The position numbers and the translations under genes are program-made. Source: Thermoplasmata archaeon (GTDB taxonomy: Archaea > Thermoplasmatota > Thermoplasmata > Lutacidiplasmatales > SKW197). Taken from it: a DNA stretch of 64,000 nucleotides. Location: the NCBI GenBank assembly GCA_038874435.1, contig JAVZCK010000001.1, forward strand, positions 90,255 to 154,254. Direction: 5' to 3'. The notes below the pieces were generated by a model that was given only the letters and a program-made list of their open reading frames with translations, had not been told where the DNA came from and searched no databases. Shown here piece by piece: positions 43,935 to 52,086 of this stretch (its first letter is position 1; each line of letters starts with the position of its first letter).

Positions 43935-44999
43935 TTATAATTTCAAAATTTCAGTCAATTTTTTTATCGCTTCCGGTTCTAGTTTTTCCTCAGGGTTCCA
44001 GTGTTTCCTGTTTCGATGCAGTTCCCTATGGAGGACTATGCATTCTGTTGCCACTTTTACAAATGCCGTCCAGTTTACAGACATGCTTGCGGACATGTAA
44101 TGCTCAAATAATTTGAGGTTAATCGTTTTCGGCAATGAATTGAGTACAATCCAAAAATCGTATTTTTCCCTGAAAATCCCTTTTGGTATCTTCTCTGGCT
44201 TTTTCAAAGAGATTGCACACCACTCTGCAAACCCTTCATCTAGATAGTCGCATAATATCTGCTCTGCTGCTCGCCTGCATTGATGCATATAGCCATGCAC
44301 ATGCTCGTGCACAATCTCTTGCTCTCCTGCTTTCTCATGGACATAAACACCCTGAGTGATGCGTAACCTAGATGGAAGCAGGAAATCATCTGGAGTGAAA
44401 AAACCGCTCAGAAACAGAAAGTTGGGTGTAGGATTCAGAATTTTTCTATCATTCAGAGTGCACATAGCGCAGGTAAGATTATCATCCCAGAGGCATTTTT
44501 CCTGTTTTAGGAAGTTGGGAAAGGCAATGAGATTGGAATAGTATGTGACCATCATTGTATGCTGCATTTCATTCCAGGTTTCCACAAATTCAACTGCCCT
44601 CTCAAAATCATCCAATCGTTCCATGAGTCCCGGGATTTTTGTCTTCAGCATCTCCTCGATTTCGTCAATGCCAGAATGCAGCATTGTTCTGAAGGAAGGA
44701 TTGTAGCAGGTGGTTCCCTCTCTCTGCTCGTGGTGCTTTATGCACTCCTTCCATAGTGCAATGTAGGTTTTCAGTTCGTTGGTAAGCTGTTCCACCAGCC
44801 TCCGATTCCCATGAACAAATTTGTAGGCAGTCACTTGGGTAAGCAGGTTTGCATCTGCAAAGATTGTCTCATATCCTGTGTAGTTCCCTGCTTGAAAAAA
44901 CGTTTCGATGTCAGGGGCAAATGGGTAATTCCATGGCTTTCTCGGCAGAATTTTCTTGAACGGAATCCTCAGCGTGCAATCCTCAAATATCTGGTTCAT
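43935..44999 (-). CDS. Unassigned HExxH putative zinc protease
   Basis: A 354-residue soluble protein with a long helical N-terminal half. The motif VHEHVHGYMH (HExxH) is followed about 20 residues later by YLDEGFAEW, whose glutamate is placed as in gluzincins. CAMC and other cysteines precede it. No signal peptide is seen and no family is recognised. Start choice: the ATG at 44999; the TTG at 45008 is less likely. It is divergent from purN with only 42 bases between, and a TATA-like CTAAATATG lies in that gap. Confidence 0.65.
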   Translation of the reverse strand: MNQIFEDCTLRIPFKKILPRKPWNYPFAPDIETFFQAGNYTGYETIFADANLLTQVTAYKFVHGNRRLVEQLTNELKTYIALWKECIKHHEQREGTTCYNPSFRTMLHSGIDEIEEMLKTKIPGLMERLDDFERAVEFVETWNEMQHTMMVTYYSNLIAFPNFLKQEKCLWDDNLTCAMCTLNDRKILNPTPNFLFLSGFFTPDDFLLPSRLRITQGVYVHEKAGEQEIVHEHVHGYMHQCRRAAEQILCDYLDEGFAEWCAISLKKPEKIPKGIFREKYDFWIVLNSLPKTINLKLFEHYMSASMSVNWTAFVKVATECIVLHRELHRNRKHWNPEEKLEPEAIKKLTEILKL

Positions 45000-45041
45000 C
45001 AAAATCAAAAACCCTAAATATGTTAGCCCTATTTTTCCTTT

Positions 45042-45662
45042 ATGCTCAAACTGGGAGTTCTTGCGTCAGGCAGAGGAACAGATTTTCAGAGCTTGATTGA
45101 TGCATGGAAACGGAAATACTTTGATGCAGAAATTGTGGTGCTTGTTTCAAACAATCCAGAGGCATATGCGATAGAGCGGGCAAGGCAGAACGGGATTCCT
45201 GCCTATGTAATTCCGCACAAGGGCAGGAAAAGAGAGGAGCATGAACGAGAGATTACTGCAGTGCTTGAAAAGCATGGCGTGGAGCTTGTTGTCCTTGCTG
45301 GCTACATGCGAACCCTCACAAAATTCTTTATCGAGCGTTGGAGAAACAGAATCATAAATATTCATCCAGCTCTACTTCCTTTGTTTGGTGGAAAGGGCTA
45401 TTATGGAATAAAGGTGCACGAGGCGGTGCTAGCAAGCGGAATGAAGGTTTCGGGCTGCACTGTGCATTTTGTGACTGAGGACATTGACGGTGGTCCGATT
45501 ATACTCCAGAAGTGCGTGGAGGTGCTGGAAGATGACACGCCAGAGACCCTGGCTGCAAGAGTGCTGGAGAAAGAACATGAAATCCTGCCCCTTGCAGTAA
45601 AACTCATTGCAGAAGGCAGGGTGAAAATTGTAGATGGGAAAAGAGTGAAGATAGAGTGGTGA
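45042..45662 (+). CDS. purN: Phosphoribosylglycinamide formyltransferase
   Basis: A 206-residue enzyme that formylates GAR with 10-formyl-THF in purine synthesis. VLASGRGTDFQSLID opens the fold. The catalytic INIHPALLPLFGG, HEAVLASGMKVSGCTVHFV and EDIDGGPI segments are intact (Asn, His and Asp of the active site). The ATG lies 27 bases after CTAAATATG, a leaderless message. It is followed by yjbQ with a small gap. The folate form used by this organism cannot be told from the sequence. Confidence 0.95.
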   Translation: MLKLGVLASGRGTDFQSLIDAWKRKYFDAEIVVLVSNNPEAYAIERARQNGIPAYVIPHKGRKREEHEREITAVLEKHGVELVVLAGYMRTLTKFFIERWRNRIINIHPALLPLFGGKGYYGIKVHEAVLASGMKVSGCTVHFVTEDIDGGPIILQKCVEVLEDDTPETLAARVLEKEHEILPLAVKLIAEGRVKIVDGKRVKIEW

Positions 45663-45667
45663 GAAAG

Positions 45668-46090
45668 ATGAGCGAGGTGCATCTGGAAAATTTCAATGTA
45701 AATACAAGGTGCGAGATGGATGTTGTTGACATAACGAGGCAGGTTGAGAAATGTGTTTCTGCCTCCGGCTTGACATCAGGCATTGTGAATGTTTTTGTGC
45801 AGGGCTCAACTGCTGCAATAAGCACGATAGAATACGAAGAAGGACTTGCTCGAGACCTTGAAACTGCTTTAGAGCGGATTGCTCCAAAAGATGCGGAATA
45901 TCTTCATCATCTTCGCTGGCACGACGACAATGGCCGTTCGCATGTGCGGGCTACCATAATCGGTCCAAGCATTACTGTTCCTTTTGAAAATGGGAGGCTT
46001 GTGCTGGGAACATGGCAGCAAATTGTGCTTGTTGAGCTGGACACGCATGGAAGAACGAGAAAAGTGTATGTGACTGTAATGGGGCGGTGA
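45668..46090 (+). CDS. yjbQ: YjbQ / UPF0047 family protein
   Basis: A 140-residue single-domain protein with VFVQGSTAAISTIEYEEGL, LHHLRWHDDNGRSHVRA and GTWQQIVLVELDTHGR, which define UPF0047. Members show thiamin-phosphate synthase side activity, but the native role is unsettled. Start choice: the ATG at 45668 with GGTGAG upstream; this ribosome site overlaps the purN stop. It is the middle gene of a purN-yjbQ-sir2 operon. Confidence 0.93.
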   Translation: MSEVHLENFNVNTRCEMDVVDITRQVEKCVSASGLTSGIVNVFVQGSTAAISTIEYEEGLARDLETALERIAPKDAEYLHHLRWHDDNGRSHVRATIIGPSITVPFENGRLVLGTWQQIVLVELDTHGRTRKVYVTVMGR

Positions 46091-46093
46091 GAG

Positions 46094-46816
46094 ATGCTTG
46101 ATGTTGTTGTAGAGAAACTCAGGAAGGCAAAAAGGGTTGCAGTGCTCACAGGTGCAGGAATTTCTGCGGAGAGTGGTATTGCCACATTCAGAGGGAAGGG
46201 CGGGCTCTGGGAAAAATACGATGTGGAAAAGCTTGCAACACCACGAGGATTTTATTCAGACCCTGCATACTTCTGGGAATGGTTTGAGGGCAGGAGAAAG
46301 GAAATGTTGAAGGCAGAGCCGAATGCTGGCCATAAAGCCCTTGGAGAACTTGAAAAGATTGTTGGGGAATTTACATTGATTACCCAGAACATAGACAGGT
46401 TGCATCAGAGGGCTGGAAGCAAAAATGTGCTTGAGTTGCATGGAAATGCGTTCACAATTTACTGTCCAAGGGATGGATGGAGAATGGAAACCTATGAACC
46501 ATTGCCCTCAATTCCGCCTTTCTGCCAGTGCGGTGCTGTGCTGCGTCCCGATGTGGTGCTGTTTGAAGAACCGCTGGATGAAGTCATTTTGAGGAAGGCG
46601 TTTGAGGCAGCTGAAAATGCAGAGGTGTTTCTGAGCATCGGGACATCAGCAGTGGTCTATCCTGCTGCCTATCTTCCACTGGAAGCAAAGCGAAACGGTG
46701 GATTTTTGATTGAGATAAACCCGGAGCCAACTCCATTGAGCCAGCTTGCAGATGCTGTTTTTCGGGAGAAGGCGGGAGAAATTCTGCCGTTAATTCTGGA
46801 AAGGCTAAGGAAATAA
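46094..46816 (+). CDS. Sir2-family NAD-dependent protein deacylase
   Basis: A 240-residue sirtuin. The NAD-binding GAGISAESGIATFRG, the TQNIDRLHQRAG loop, the catalytic histidine in ELHGN and SIGTSAVVYPAA are present. The zinc module is atypical: IYCPRDGWRM has one cysteine where CxxC is usual, and FCQCG follows, so only three of the usual four cysteines are evident. It removes acyl groups from lysine, for example on Alba or acyl-CoA synthetases. The ATG follows GGTGAGAG three bases after yjbQ. Confidence 0.93.
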   Translation: MLDVVVEKLRKAKRVAVLTGAGISAESGIATFRGKGGLWEKYDVEKLATPRGFYSDPAYFWEWFEGRRKEMLKAEPNAGHKALGELEKIVGEFTLITQNIDRLHQRAGSKNVLELHGNAFTIYCPRDGWRMETYEPLPSIPPFCQCGAVLRPDVVLFEEPLDEVILRKAFEAAENAEVFLSIGTSAVVYPAAYLPLEAKRNGGFLIEINPEPTPLSQLADAVFREKAGEILPLILERLRK

Positions 46817-46856
46817 TTTTTTTCTATTTCCCACTCTCTATTTTCTTACCAATTGA

Positions 46857-47138
46857 TTAGCACCATAAGCTCACCAAAATAGAGTCATATTCTTTCCCAT
46901 CAATGAGCACTTTGATACTGGCATCTACATACAATACAATTCTCGTGATTTCAGATGTGGTGTTCACCTCTATCCTGATTGTCACATTCTTTGAGAGAAT
47001 GCTATGGGCTTCTGGGCTCAGAATGGTCACAGAAAGATTTGGTGTCTTTACTTTGCTCGGCTCACCTGCGATTTGGTGGGCACTGAACTGGAGAATTGCG
47101 CAGAGTATCAGAAAAACAAGCAACAGATTCCTGCACAT
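46857..47138 (-). CDS. Short exported Ig-like protein, probable truncated paralog
   Basis: 93 residues: a signal peptide (MCRNLLLVFLILCAILQF) and one Ig-like domain (LSVTILSPEAHSILSKNVTIRIEVNTTSEITRI) that resembles LSVQFINPEDGAHLRGKCEVKISVNSSSEITRV in the 47205 gene just upstream. It ends in mid-domain at SLWC. A strong TATA (47157-47168) lies 25 bases before the ATG. It is likely the remnant of a tandem duplication, though still transcribable. Confidence 0.5.
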   Translation of the reverse strand: MCRNLLLVFLILCAILQFSAHQIAGEPSKVKTPNLSVTILSPEAHSILSKNVTIRIEVNTTSEITRIVLYVDASIKVLIDGKEYDSILVSLWC

Positions 47139-47204
47139 GAAGGAAAAAATAGTTTATTAATATATAAATGTGCATTATCCAGAAATTTAACTCAGTGATA
47201 CACT

Positions 47205-48116
47205 CTAATTTCTTTTTTCTTTATTGTGAATCGCATGCTCGATTTCCAGCATTTCTTTTGTCTTTCTGTGTTTAACTATCAGCCAGATTAAAACGAGCAC
47301 GAGAATAAAATTTGTAATGATTGAGAGTGGAAGGTAGTATGGAGAATAATCTTTTTGCGGTTCCATGTAAATCTCGTTTCTGTTAATAAATGCTTCGTAA
47401 GTTGAGGAGTTAGTGTTTCCTGCCAAATCATAGCACACAAGAGTAAAATTGTGAACTCCATCTGGAGTGGTTATGTAGATTGTTATTTTGCCGTAACCGC
47501 CCCAGATTCGTGATATGTCCAAAGGAGGCCCTATTTTTTCATTCCCATCAATTAACAGATATACACCTGGCAAAACATCAATATTGTCTACCATTACCAC
47601 AGATATCTCCATTCTTACAACTTTGGTCTCCCTTTTTGATCCATTATAATACTCTCCGAAAGATATATACTGGATTTGGACGAACGGTGCCGTGTTGTCA
47701 ACCCAAACATTGATTTCTGCAGAACTCTGCTCATTATTAGCGTTTCCAATTCTCACCCTGAGTGTATGGCTGCATTCGCGAATGGTTGTAGTATCCCACA
47801 CCCACTCTGTGGTGTTATTGTAAAAAACATTCAGAATATTCCCATCTAAGTACCATTCTACACGCGTAATCTCACTACTAGAATTTACAGAGATTTTTAC
47901 CTCGCATTTTCCTCTTAGATGTGCTCCATCCTCTGGGTTTATGAACTGGACAGAAAGACTTGTGTTGTTTTCTGCCTCTGTGAGCCTCGGCCCCATAAAA
48001 TCTTCATTTTCACATACGATTTTCTCTGACGGGCTAATTTCAATAATCCAAGGAAGACAACCAATTATTAGCCAGACGCAAATCCAGAATAGAATGCACC
48101 TATAGGTCCCTCTCAT
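47205..48116 (-). CDS. Membrane-anchored exported protein with Ig-like domains
   Basis: A 303-residue protein: signal peptide (ILFWICVWLIIGCLPWI), two Ig-like domains and a C-terminal membrane helix (IITNFILVLVLIWLIV) with a charged cytoplasmic tail. No catalytic motif is seen; it is likely a surface adhesion or scaffold protein. Start choice: the ATG at 48116 is 27 bases from the centre of the TATA tract at 48136-48150, hence leaderless; the longer reading runs through the promoter. Confidence 0.75.
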   Translation of the reverse strand: MRGTYRCILFWICVWLIIGCLPWIIEISPSEKIVCENEDFMGPRLTEAENNTSLSVQFINPEDGAHLRGKCEVKISVNSSSEITRVEWYLDGNILNVFYNNTTEWVWDTTTIRECSHTLRVRIGNANNEQSSAEINVWVDNTAPFVQIQYISFGEYYNGSKRETKVVRMEISVVMVDNIDVLPGVYLLIDGNEKIGPPLDISRIWGGYGKITIYITTPDGVHNFTLVCYDLAGNTNSSTYEAFINRNEIYMEPQKDYSPYYLPLSIITNFILVLVLIWLIVKHRKTKEMLEIEHAIHNKEKRN

Positions 48117-48135
48117 GGTAAAGAGGTATGTAACC

Positions 48136-48150
48136 GATATATATATATTT
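48136..48150. promoter_or_regulatory. TATA tract shared by divergent exported-protein genes
   Basis: GATATATATATATTT lies 27 bases from the minus-strand start at 48116 (leaderless) and 54 bases from the plus-strand start at 48197, which has its own GGGAGG ribosome site (48184-48189). The alternating AT tract reads as a TATA box both ways. Confidence 0.5.
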
Positions 48151-48196
48151 CTTTCACTTGTTGCTCCTTGGAAACTCAATGAAGGGAGGTTTTCAG

Positions 48197-50575
48197 ATGA
48201 AAAGAAGGTATTTGTGTTCAACATGCCTCGTTCTCATTATTGTGTTAGGAAGCATAGGATTTTTCATTGGGAGCAGCGGTACCGTACAGGGAGAGATAAG
48301 AGAGAATGAGATTCTCTGGAGGTTTGGAAATCTGGTTGGTAGTTTCGGAAATTCGCTCCTGCTCAGTACTACTTCGTATGAAACTCCAATTAGTTATGAA
48401 GGCTCACAAGGTGCTGTTGTATTAAAGATGGGTATAAATGCCACAAGTTATTCCGTGCAGTATCCAGGTGGAGGTGTGGCTTTCAGGTTGGAAATAGGGG
48501 CAGCATACTCGGATTTGTACTGGACTTCTCCATGCACGAAAGGTGCAAATGCAATTTCTTCTATTTGGTTTACAATTGAGCCTATGAACGATGCTACGAA
48601 ACAGTACTCTTGCATTGTATGGCAAAAAGAATGGAGTAATAGGATGGGTTACAATGTCTCTACTCCTTATTCAAGCACCGTTCCGAGTACAACTGATGCA
48701 ATGAATGCAACTGTAGTGGTATTTAATTTAGTAAATGATTGCTATACATACACACCTGCTGGGGGTCTATTAAAGTACATCTGCGAACGCCTAAAGTATG
48801 CACCCCAATATGCTCAATCTGAAGTTCCTACAGACTTTGGTTTATGGGGTGACGGTGCATCATTTAAGTGGTGTTGTGATAAATTCAGCTCCACTACCGA
48901 AATTGCAAAAGATGCTTTCGCCTTTAATGGAGTACACTGGAGATTTCCTTCTACTGTTCCAACTACTGGCAGCACATATTTTCGAATAAAAATCAAGGCA
49001 CATGCACAATTTATATACTTCTATGGTGGTAATTTTAATTTTAAAGGTTATCGAGAGTTTGAAACAGCTCCATTATACATTACCCTTTATTGTGGCTCAC
49101 AACTACCCCCACCTCCGTCTGAGGGTGGCGGCGGTGGTGGCGGAGGAGGAGGCTGTACATGGATTGATGAGCAAAATAACATTCTACCCCAATCTGATAT
49201 GGTTCCAAGAACCACATTAAATGTAAGGGATTGGTACAAATACGATGGTATCCCTGGTGACTACATCACACTTCAGGAGAAAGACAGGACAATAACCTAT
49301 CTAGATACTGTGAAAAAAATCACGGTGGTGCATCCAGAAAATGTGGATGTATTGGTAGACCAGAATGGGAGATTCCACACATATTCACAGCCTATACCCC
49401 CGATTTCAGCATTAACAGACACAGGGGAAAATTATACCACACAACTTTCCGCAAAAGATGGAGATGCTTTTTATGGGACACCTGGCTCTTCTCAAATTCT
49501 CAACTTTACCAATTTAGCTAATGCCCCTGATCTCAAACTAATTACACGAAGTTCTCTCTATACACCAAGCCAACCCCCTCCACCACATATAACTGCAGGT
49601 GGCTCGAAAATGTCTATCGCCGTGGAAACGCTAACACCAGAGGGATGGAAACAGGTAGGAATAATTCCCTTTCGCTGGAACTGGTATGAGAATATAGTTG
49701 ACCTATCTGGTTTATTGCCTGATGCACAGGGAGATTATAAGATAAAACTCGTGTGGACTGGTTATGATGCCTTAGATTTCGTGGGAATTGATACTACAGA
49801 GGATGTGCCAGTTCTCATTGATGAATCTCCTCCCATAGTAGCATTTGCACCACAAGAGGTAACTTCTGCATTGCTGAACTCTGATAGCAACTATGTTAAA
49901 CTAAGATTCATGGACTCTCTCATACTTGTATTTCAACCCTCTAACAATGATGTAGAACCTGGAATGAAAAAAGACTATTTCTTTTACTTTGAAGGATATA
50001 CCCAGACTGCCCTTATTGACATCTATCAACAACTCAATTTTACCCTTGAGATAATGGGAAGGAAAGGTAATAGTGTCTCAGTATTTTTAATGGAAGACAA
50101 TTTGCTGAATGCTACAGGCAAAATCACTCGAGAGGCAGGAAATCCCCAAACACTCACACTTCCTCTCTATGCTCATTCATTCTCTTTCTCTAAAGCAATT
50201 CTCTACTACTCTGCAGTGCATAATGGTGCCAACCCAGTAAAGCTGAGAATAGAACATGAGGGAAAGGAGCAAAGCATCAATCTAAACTTTAATACAAATG
50301 AAGGAATGAGCCAGATTAAGGAGATTGACTTAACCCAGAAAATTGCTGAACTTACAGAAGACAGTAGAACAAGAACATTCGATGCCTCTCATGTAGCACT
50401 CTATTTTGAACTTCCCCCCGATGCAGAATTCATCTGGAATTTTGGTGATGGACATTCTGGTAATGGTGTTACAGTAAACCATACCTACGCATCCTCTGGC
50501 ATATACCCAATCTCTCTATACATCAGCACCTCTGAGAGTACATGGTTATTCTGTGAAGCGATAATCTGTGTATGA
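48197..50575 (+). CDS. Exported protein with PKD domain and glycine linker
   Basis: A 792-residue protein with a signal peptide (CLVLIIVLGSIGFFIGS). The N-terminal 290 residues are beta-rich and unrecognised. A proline then ten-glycine linker (near residue 310) leads to a second beta-rich region. The C-terminus is a PKD domain (FIWNFGDGHSGNGVTVNHTYASSGIYPISLY), after which the protein stops at once with no anchor. GGGAGG precedes the ATG at 48197. Probably a surface or secreted binding protein; an abrupt end suggests that a C-terminal anchor may have been lost. Confidence 0.75.
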   Translation: MKRRYLCSTCLVLIIVLGSIGFFIGSSGTVQGEIRENEILWRFGNLVGSFGNSLLLSTTSYETPISYEGSQGAVVLKMGINATSYSVQYPGGGVAFRLEIGAAYSDLYWTSPCTKGANAISSIWFTIEPMNDATKQYSCIVWQKEWSNRMGYNVSTPYSSTVPSTTDAMNATVVVFNLVNDCYTYTPAGGLLKYICERLKYAPQYAQSEVPTDFGLWGDGASFKWCCDKFSSTTEIAKDAFAFNGVHWRFPSTVPTTGSTYFRIKIKAHAQFIYFYGGNFNFKGYREFETAPLYITLYCGSQLPPPPSEGGGGGGGGGGCTWIDEQNNILPQSDMVPRTTLNVRDWYKYDGIPGDYITLQEKDRTITYLDTVKKITVVHPENVDVLVDQNGRFHTYSQPIPPISALTDTGENYTTQLSAKDGDAFYGTPGSSQILNFTNLANAPDLKLITRSSLYTPSQPPPPHITAGGSKMSIAVETLTPEGWKQVGIIPFRWNWYENIVDLSGLLPDAQGDYKIKLVWTGYDALDFVGIDTTEDVPVLIDESPPIVAFAPQEVTSALLNSDSNYVKLRFMDSLILVFQPSNNDVEPGMKKDYFFYFEGYTQTALIDIYQQLNFTLEIMGRKGNSVSVFLMEDNLLNATGKITREAGNPQTLTLPLYAHSFSFSKAILYYSAVHNGANPVKLRIEHEGKEQSINLNFNTNEGMSQIKEIDLTQKIAELTEDSRTRTFDASHVALYFELPPDAEFIWNFGDGHSGNGVTVNHTYASSGIYPISLYISTSESTWLFCEAIICV

Positions 50576-50633
50576 AGGCCAGAATCTAACTGCAATAATC
50601 TTTCCTTCAACCTATTCTTTGTGTAAAACGGCT

Positions 50634-51221
50634 CTATCTCGGAGATGTTCTCTCCCACTTCAAAAGCCGCCAAGTTTGTGTCCTTGAGATTTCTCTCGCT
50701 CTCTCCAAATCTTCCTTCGTGTTCACATTGAAAAATTCATGCTCTGGGAATTGTTCTGCGGGGACTGCTCTGGCACCTGAGGCAAGAATTGTCTCACCGA
50801 TTTTTGTATTGGCTTTCAGAAATTTGGTCAGGTTTTTGCCCACAACACTGTGCAATGGCTCAAGATGTCCATTTTTCCAGACGGGAATTGTATAGAGAGC
50901 AATTGAGAGCTGCCATAGAATTGCATCTGGACTCAGAAATGGCATATCGCCTGCAGTCAAAAAAATTCTGTCGGAGGTTGCTGTGGCAATACCCGTGCAA
51001 ATCGCAGCTTGAATGCTGTGTTCTTTCTCAACAATAACCCTTACATCACCAGCGATTTTCACTTCCTTCTCAACCACGACAAGGATTTCAGCGAAGCCAG
51101 CAGCGGCAAGCGAGGAGAGAACATGCTCAAGCAAAGTTTTTTCTCCGATGCACTGGCTCAGTTTATTTCCCCCAAATCTTTTTCCATCACCACCAGCAAG
51201 CACAACAGCACTTGCGTTCAT
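50634..51221 (-). CDS. MobA-like nucleotidyltransferase
   Basis: A 195-residue protein with the GT-A-type signature VVLAGGDGKRFGGNKL and the metal-binding AGDMPFLSP. The C-terminal FFNVNTKEDLERA is typical of MobA, which attaches GMP to molybdopterin; related enzymes act on other cofactors or sugars. The start overlaps the stop of the nucleoside phosphorylase gene by four bases (ATGA). No other molybdenum genes are in the window, so the exact substrate is open. Confidence 0.85.
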   Translation of the reverse strand: MNASAVVLAGGDGKRFGGNKLSQCIGEKTLLEHVLSSLAAAGFAEILVVVEKEVKIAGDVRVIVEKEHSIQAAICTGIATATSDRIFLTAGDMPFLSPDAILWQLSIALYTIPVWKNGHLEPLHSVVGKNLTKFLKANTKIGETILASGARAVPAEQFPEHEFFNVNTKEDLERAREISRTQTWRLLKWERTSPR

Positions 51222-52003
51222 TTTCTCAAAAATTTGAGAGCATTCAATCCTGTCAGATAGCAGGCCTTTTCTGCCTTTTCCTTAAGCTCAGAAGGAATTC
51301 CCTGCTTTGCTTTTCGCTGAGCATAAACCGCACAGACGGCACCAGCCATGAGCCCTTTTATGCTTGCCAGAGTAAACAGCGTGCTCGCCTCCATCTCCAT
51401 ATTGTAAACATTGAGTTTTGAAAGGGTGTCAACAGTGTCTGGTTTCATCAGCGGAAAATTCACAGCCCTGCCTTGAGCACCATAAAAGCCAGGAGCGGTT
51501 GCAGTGAGCCCAATGTGGTATCTGTATCCGAGCTTTTTTGCACTCTCTTCAAGGGCTTGAACCACCTTATAGTGGGCCACAGCAGGATATCCCTCTGGCA
51601 CGAAGTAAAGGGAAGTATTCTCAAGCCGCACTGCAGCAGTGGAAATTACGAGGTCTCCAAGTTCTATGAATGGCTGGAGGGCACCACAGCTCCCGATGCG
51701 AATGAGAATTGGTTTTTCAACGAGGTTTAGAAGTTCAACAATCGCAATCTCTGTGTTATCACAGCCGATGCCAGTGGACATCACAGTTACATTTAACCCA
51801 TTCCAGCGTCCTGTGTAGGTGACATACTCTCTGTTTCTTGCCTCTACCTCAATCTTTGAAAATTCCCTACTAACTTTTTCCGCTCTTGCTGGGTCACCGC
51901 AGAGCAAAATGTTCTCTGCCACTTCTCCTTTCTTCAGCCCTATGTGGTATTGCTTTCCTTCTTCGCTTTCCATCGTCTCAGAACTTTTCAATTTTCCAGA
52001 CAT
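51218..52003 (-). CDS. Uridine/purine nucleoside phosphorylase (PNP_UDP_1 family)
   Basis: A 261-residue phosphorylase that cleaves nucleosides with phosphate to base and ribose 1-phosphate. LLCGDPARAEKVS, STGIGCDNTEIAIVEL, RIGSCGALQP and the substrate-site NMEMEASTLFTLA are present and match uridine phosphorylase most closely. The ATG at 52003 has a TATA-like AAAATATTCC about 34 bases upstream. It is the first gene of a two-gene operon with the MobA-like gene. A salvage role is expected. Confidence 0.92.
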   Translation of the reverse strand: MSGKLKSSETMESEEGKQYHIGLKKGEVAENILLCGDPARAEKVSREFSKIEVEARNREYVTYTGRWNGLNVTVMSTGIGCDNTEIAIVELLNLVEKPILIRIGSCGALQPFIELGDLVISTAAVRLENTSLYFVPEGYPAVAHYKVVQALEESAKKLGYRYHIGLTATAPGFYGAQGRAVNFPLMKPDTVDTLSKLNVYNMEMEASTLFTLASIKGLMAGAVCAVYAQRKAKQGIPSELKEKAEKACYLTGLNALKFLRK

Positions 52004-52086
52004 GTTTTCACACTGATGAAATGGATATGGAATATTTTAAGGTTGTTTTCGGCATTTGGAAATGGGCTATTGTCAGGTTTTGTGCA

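Noticed and set aside
49110..49155. Glycine/proline codon run as a possible phase-variable tract
   Set aside because: The codons are mixed GGT/GGC/GGA and do not form a homopolymer or simple repeat long enough to suggest slippage.
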